The translations under genes were made by a program, and so were the position numbers. Of a stretch of DNA of 64,000 nucleotides, positions 60,705 to 64,000 are shown piece by piece. Location: positions 35,892-99,891 of the forward strand of contig JAEPDS010000004.1 in assembly GCA_016842065.1 (NCBI GenBank), in the 5' to 3' direction. The notes beneath the pieces were generated by a model. The model made no database searches. It saw only the letters and a program-made list of their open reading frames with translations, and had not been told where the DNA came from. How positions within the stretch are numbered: position 1 is the stretch's first letter; each line of letters opens with the position of its first letter. Source of the DNA: Candidatus Thiodiazotropha sp. 'RUGA'. Its GTDB lineage: Bacteria > Pseudomonadota > Gammaproteobacteria > Chromatiales > Chromatiaceae.

Positions 60705-61847
60705 TCAGACCATGTTGTCCAGAATCGAGTGTTTTACCGCTTCCAACTCGGCATCAATGGTGATGACCGGTGAGGTTGACTGCTGAATCGCCGTATCCGG
60801 ATCTTTCAGGCCATTTCCGGTCAGGGTACAGACAATACTGGAGCCTTCAGGGATCTTGCCGGATTTGATGTCGCGCATAGCGCCAGCCAGTGATGTGGCC
60901 GAGGCGGGCTCACAAAATACCCCTTCATGTTCCGCCAACAGCTTTTGTGCCGCCAGAATATCTTCATCGCTGCACTCGTCAAACCAGCCACCAGACTCCT
61001 GCTGGACTTTCCAGGCCTGATTCCAGGATTGAGGATTGCCGATGCGGATCGCGGTAGCGATGGTTTCAGGATCTTTAACCGGTCCACCACGCATGAATGG
61101 TGCAGATCCCGAGGCCTGATAGCCGACCATTTTTGGTCGTTTCCCGGTGATAGCACCTCCGGCAAATTTACACTGACCACCACAGTAGGCACAGGCATCC
61201 GTGACTTTCTCACCACTGGTGCAACTGTACTCACAGTAGCCTATCCAGTGAGCGGTGATATTGCCTGCATTGCCCACCGGCAGACAGTGGAAATCGGGTG
61301 CATGGCCCAGCTCCTCGACAATCTCGAAGGCTGCGGTCTTCTGCCCCTGCAGGCGATAAGGATTGATCGAGTTGACGATCGTTACCGGGGCGTGATCAGC
61401 CACATCCTTGACCAGTTGCATACCATCATCAAAGTTACCCTTGATCTGGATGGTTATGGCACCGTACATCATCGCCTGAGCCAGCTTTCCCATGGCAATC
61501 TTGCCATCGGGAATCAGCACGAAGGCGGTGATTCCGGCTCTTGCCGCATAAGCTGCCGCTGCCGCGGAGGTGTTACCGGTGGAAGCGCAGATAATCGCTT
61601 TACTGCCCTCTTCCACCGCTTTGGTGACCGCCATGGTCATACCCCTGTCCTTGAATGAACCAGTCGGATTCAGACCTTCATACTTTACGTAGATGTCCAC
61701 ATCCTTAGCCAGTTGTGAGGGAATATTGTGCAGGCGTATCAGTGGTGTATTACCCTCTCCCAGACTGATGATCCGGGTATCATCGTGCACAGGCAGTCGG
61801 TCACGGTAACGGTCGATCAATCCAGTGTATCGGGGACGGAATGACAT
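60705..61847 (-). CDS. thrC: Threonine synthase with Cys-rich insertion
   Basis: [12 protein letters not shown]...[20 protein letters not shown]...[19 protein letters not shown]; insert [24 protein letters not shown]. Confidence 0.93.
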   Translation of the reverse strand: MSFRPRYTGLIDRYRDRLPVHDDTRIISLGEGNTPLIRLHNIPSQLAKDVDIYVKYEGLNPTGSFKDRGMTMAVTKAVEEGSKAIICASTGNTSAAAAAYAARAGITAFVLIPDGKIAMGKLAQAMMYGAITIQIKGNFDDGMQLVKDVADHAPVTIVNSINPYRLQGQKTAAFEIVEELGHAPDFHCLPVGNAGNITAHWIGYCEYSCTSGEKVTDACAYCGGQCKFAGGAITGKRPKMVGYQASGSAPFMRGGPVKDPETIATAIRIGNPQSWNQAWKVQQESGGWFDECSDEDILAAQKLLAEHEGVFCEPASATSLAGAMRDIKSGKIPEGSSIVCTLTGNGLKDPDTAIQQSTSPVITIDAELEAVKHSILDNMV

Positions 61848-61942
61848 GATATTTAAACCTCAAAAATCTTTTTCTTTATCTCATGGAGTCTGATACTTAG
61901 GCAGACCCCCCTTTCAGAAACTTACTGCGCTATCGACGGCGA

Positions 61943-63256
61943 CTAGCCATCAAGTCGCTCAATCCTGATCCGCATGATCTGTCCTGAGACGCTCCCCAGC
62001 TGTTCAATGGCAGCCAGAGCATCATTCAGGCGCTTCTCCACGACAGTCTGGGTAATCATCACCAGGGGTACGGTACTGTCACCTTCTGCGGGCTCTTTCT
62101 GATGAATCGCTTCAATACTGATCTGAGAATCCGCCAGGATGGTTGCAATTCTGGCGACCACGCCCGGCTTATCTTCAACCTGCATTCTCAGATAGTAGGC
62201 TGACTCGACCTCCTCGATTGGCAGGATTGGCAGATCGACCAGCTCTCCTGGTTGAAATGCCAGGTGGGGAACCCGATTCTCTGAGTCGGTGGTCAGCGCC
62301 CGCACCACATCCACTACATCGGCCAGCACCGCAGATGCGGTCGGTTCGGATCCCGCTCCGGCGCCATAATAGAGTGTTGGTCCAACGGCATCCCCATTGA
62401 CCAATACCGCATTCATCACCCCATCCACATTGGCGATCAAGCGCCGGTGGGGAATCATCGTGGGATGGACCCGCATCTCGATACCCTTATCGGTCTTACG
62501 GGTAACACCAAGATGTTTGATGCGGTAGCCGAAGTCGTTGGCATACTCCACATCCTGAGGCTCAATTTTGGTGATGCCTTCGGTGTAGGTTTTTTCAAAC
62601 TGCAAGGGTATGCCAAAAGCGATTGAGCCCAGGATTGTCAATTTATGGGCCGCATCGATACCTTCCACATCAAAGGTGGGATCCGCTTCCGCATAACCCA
62701 GGGCCTGTGCCTCTTTCAGTACGTCGGAGAACTCACGCGCCTTATCCCGCATCTCGGTCAGAATGAAGTTGCCTGTGCCATTGATGATACCGGCGATCCA
62801 TTCGATGCGATTTGCCGCCAACCCTTCACGAACCGCCTTGATAATCGGAATGCCACCCGCCACAGCAGCTTCGAAGGCCACCATCACCCCATGCTTCTGC
62901 GCTGCTGCAAATATTTCATTGCCATGCATGGCGATCAACGCCTTATTCGCGGTGACCACATGTTTACCGTTTTCGATCGCTTTCAATACCAATTCGCGTG
63001 CCGGTGAATAGCCTCCGATCAATTCGATGATGATTTCGATTTCCGGGTTGTCCACCACCGCAAAGGCATCGTCACTGATCTCAACCTGATCCAGACCGGA
63101 CAATCTGCTGGGATCATAGGCCTTGGCCGCTGCATGGGTAATCTGAATACCGCGACCAGCACGACGGGCAATCTCATCGGCGTTGCGGGTCAGGACATTC
63201 AGCGTACCGCCTCCAACCGTGCCAAGCCCCAACAAACCAACTTTAACTGGATTCAC
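61943..63256 (-). CDS. hom: Homoserine dehydrogenase
   Basis: VGLLGLGTVGGGTLNVL...VTANKALIAMHG...NGTGNFILTEM...YAEADPTFDVEGIDAAHKL; C-terminal ACT domain. Confidence 0.96.
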   Translation of the reverse strand: MNPVKVGLLGLGTVGGGTLNVLTRNADEIARRAGRGIQITHAAAKAYDPSRLSGLDQVEISDDAFAVVDNPEIEIIIELIGGYSPARELVLKAIENGKHVVTANKALIAMHGNEIFAAAQKHGVMVAFEAAVAGGIPIIKAVREGLAANRIEWIAGIINGTGNFILTEMRDKAREFSDVLKEAQALGYAEADPTFDVEGIDAAHKLTILGSIAFGIPLQFEKTYTEGITKIEPQDVEYANDFGYRIKHLGVTRKTDKGIEMRVHPTMIPHRRLIANVDGVMNAVLVNGDAVGPTLYYGAGAGSEPTASAVLADVVDVVRALTTDSENRVPHLAFQPGELVDLPILPIEEVESAYYLRMQVEDKPGVVARIATILADSQISIEAIHQKEPAEGDSTVPLVMITQTVVEKRLNDALAAIEQLGSVSGQIMRIRIERLDG

Positions 63257-63281
63257 AGTAATTACTCCTACAGTAGATAGC

Positions 63282-64000
63282 TCAAGATTCGATCAGTCCG
63301 TCTTTACGGAACATATCGCGAATTCCCCGCACCGCCTGGCGGGTTCTGTGTTCATTTTCAATCAAACCAAAGCGGACGTGATCATCACCGTGTTCACCGA
63401 ATCCGATACCTGGTGAAACAGCAACCTTGGCTTCGCTCAACAGCTTCTTGGAAAATTCAAGGGAGCCCATGGCACGATAGGGTTCAGGTATCGGCGCCCA
63501 GACAAACATGGTTGCTTTCGGTTTTTCTACCTGCCAGCCGATATTGTTCAGACCGTCGCACAACACATCGCGACGGCTTTGATACATGCCGCAGATCTCC
63601 CGCACCACATCCTGGGGGCCTTCCAGCGCCGCAATCGCAGCCACCTGAATCGGCGTGAAGGTTCCATAGTCCAGATAGGACTTGATGCGAGCCAGGGCAG
63701 CCACCAGGGTCTTGTTTCCTGACATGAATCCGACCCGCCAGCCCGGCATGTTGTAGCTTTTCGACAGGGAGAAGAACTCCACTGCGATCTCATCGGCCCC
63801 GGGTACCTGCAGAATCGAGGGCGCCACATAGCCATCGAAGACGATGTCCGCATAGGCCAGATCGTGCACCACCCAGATGTTGTACTCCTTGGCGATCTCC
63901 ACGATCTTCTCGAAGAAGTCCAGCTCGACACATTGGGTGGTCGGATTGCCGGGAAAATTCAGCACCAGCATCTTTGGACGTGGCCAGGAGTCCTTGATCG
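63282..64000 (-). CDS. PLP-dependent aminotransferase, AlaC-like (5'-truncated by window)
   Basis: [45 protein letters not shown]...[21 protein letters not shown]; frame open to base 64000. Confidence 0.92.
   Translation of the reverse strand, partial: IKDSWPRPKMLVLNFPGNPTTQCVELDFFEKIVEIAKEYNIWVVHDLAYADIVFDGYVAPSILQVPGADEIAVEFFSLSKSYNMPGWRVGFMSGNKTLVAALARIKSYLDYGTFTPIQVAAIAALEGPQDVVREICGMYQSRRDVLCDGLNNIGWQVEKPKATMFVWAPIPEPYRAMGSLEFSKKLLSEAKVAVSPGIGFGEHGDDHVRFGLIENEHRTRQAVRGIRDMFRKDGLIES

Overview
The window looks like a chromosomal segment from an autotrophic gammaproteobacterium. Lineage is an inference from gene content: form IA RuBisCO with CbbQ/CbbO, PRK, and an lpoA-yraN-diaA-dolP block. 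All product calls come from reading motifs and synteny by eye; no database search was run. From left to right it contains: (i) the end of a Bat operon (VWA/TPR C-terminus, BatD); (ii) a VOC-CBS fusion; (iii) a HEPN/MNT-type pair with operator-like inverted repeats; (iv) an EEP-family nuclease/phosphatase, YgiQ-type radical SAM protein and Hsp20; (v) rsmI / lpoA-yraN-diaA-BON lipoprotein, then a GlcD-like oxidase and a POT transporter; (vi) a CRP-like regulator divergent from a CHASE2-cyclase and a large FecR-TPR-barrel protein; (vii) a sugar transferase and PRK; (viii) SLAC1-like channel, rhomboid, gloB, dxs; (ix) cbbR/cbbLS-cbbQ-cbbO; (x) a VPLPA-CTERM-like surface protein; (xi) a PhnD-like protein coupled to a GGDEF-EAL protein; (xii) a compact exosortase/polysaccharide-modification locus; (xiii) an apgM-like protein, thrC, hom and an aminotransferase. 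No tRNA, rRNA, CRISPR array, prophage or intact IS was recognised. The observations most worth follow-up are: a family of at least seven intergenic inverted repeats built from ~10-bp CGCRAATGAA-type units; a ~271-bp MITE-like palindromic element with a probable solo end; a TGTGAMATATTCAC motif upstream of three minus-strand genes, one of them an unlisted 57-aa secreted smORF; the CRP/CHASE2/FecR signalling neighbourhood; the small exosortase locus; and a Cys-rich insertion in threonine synthase.
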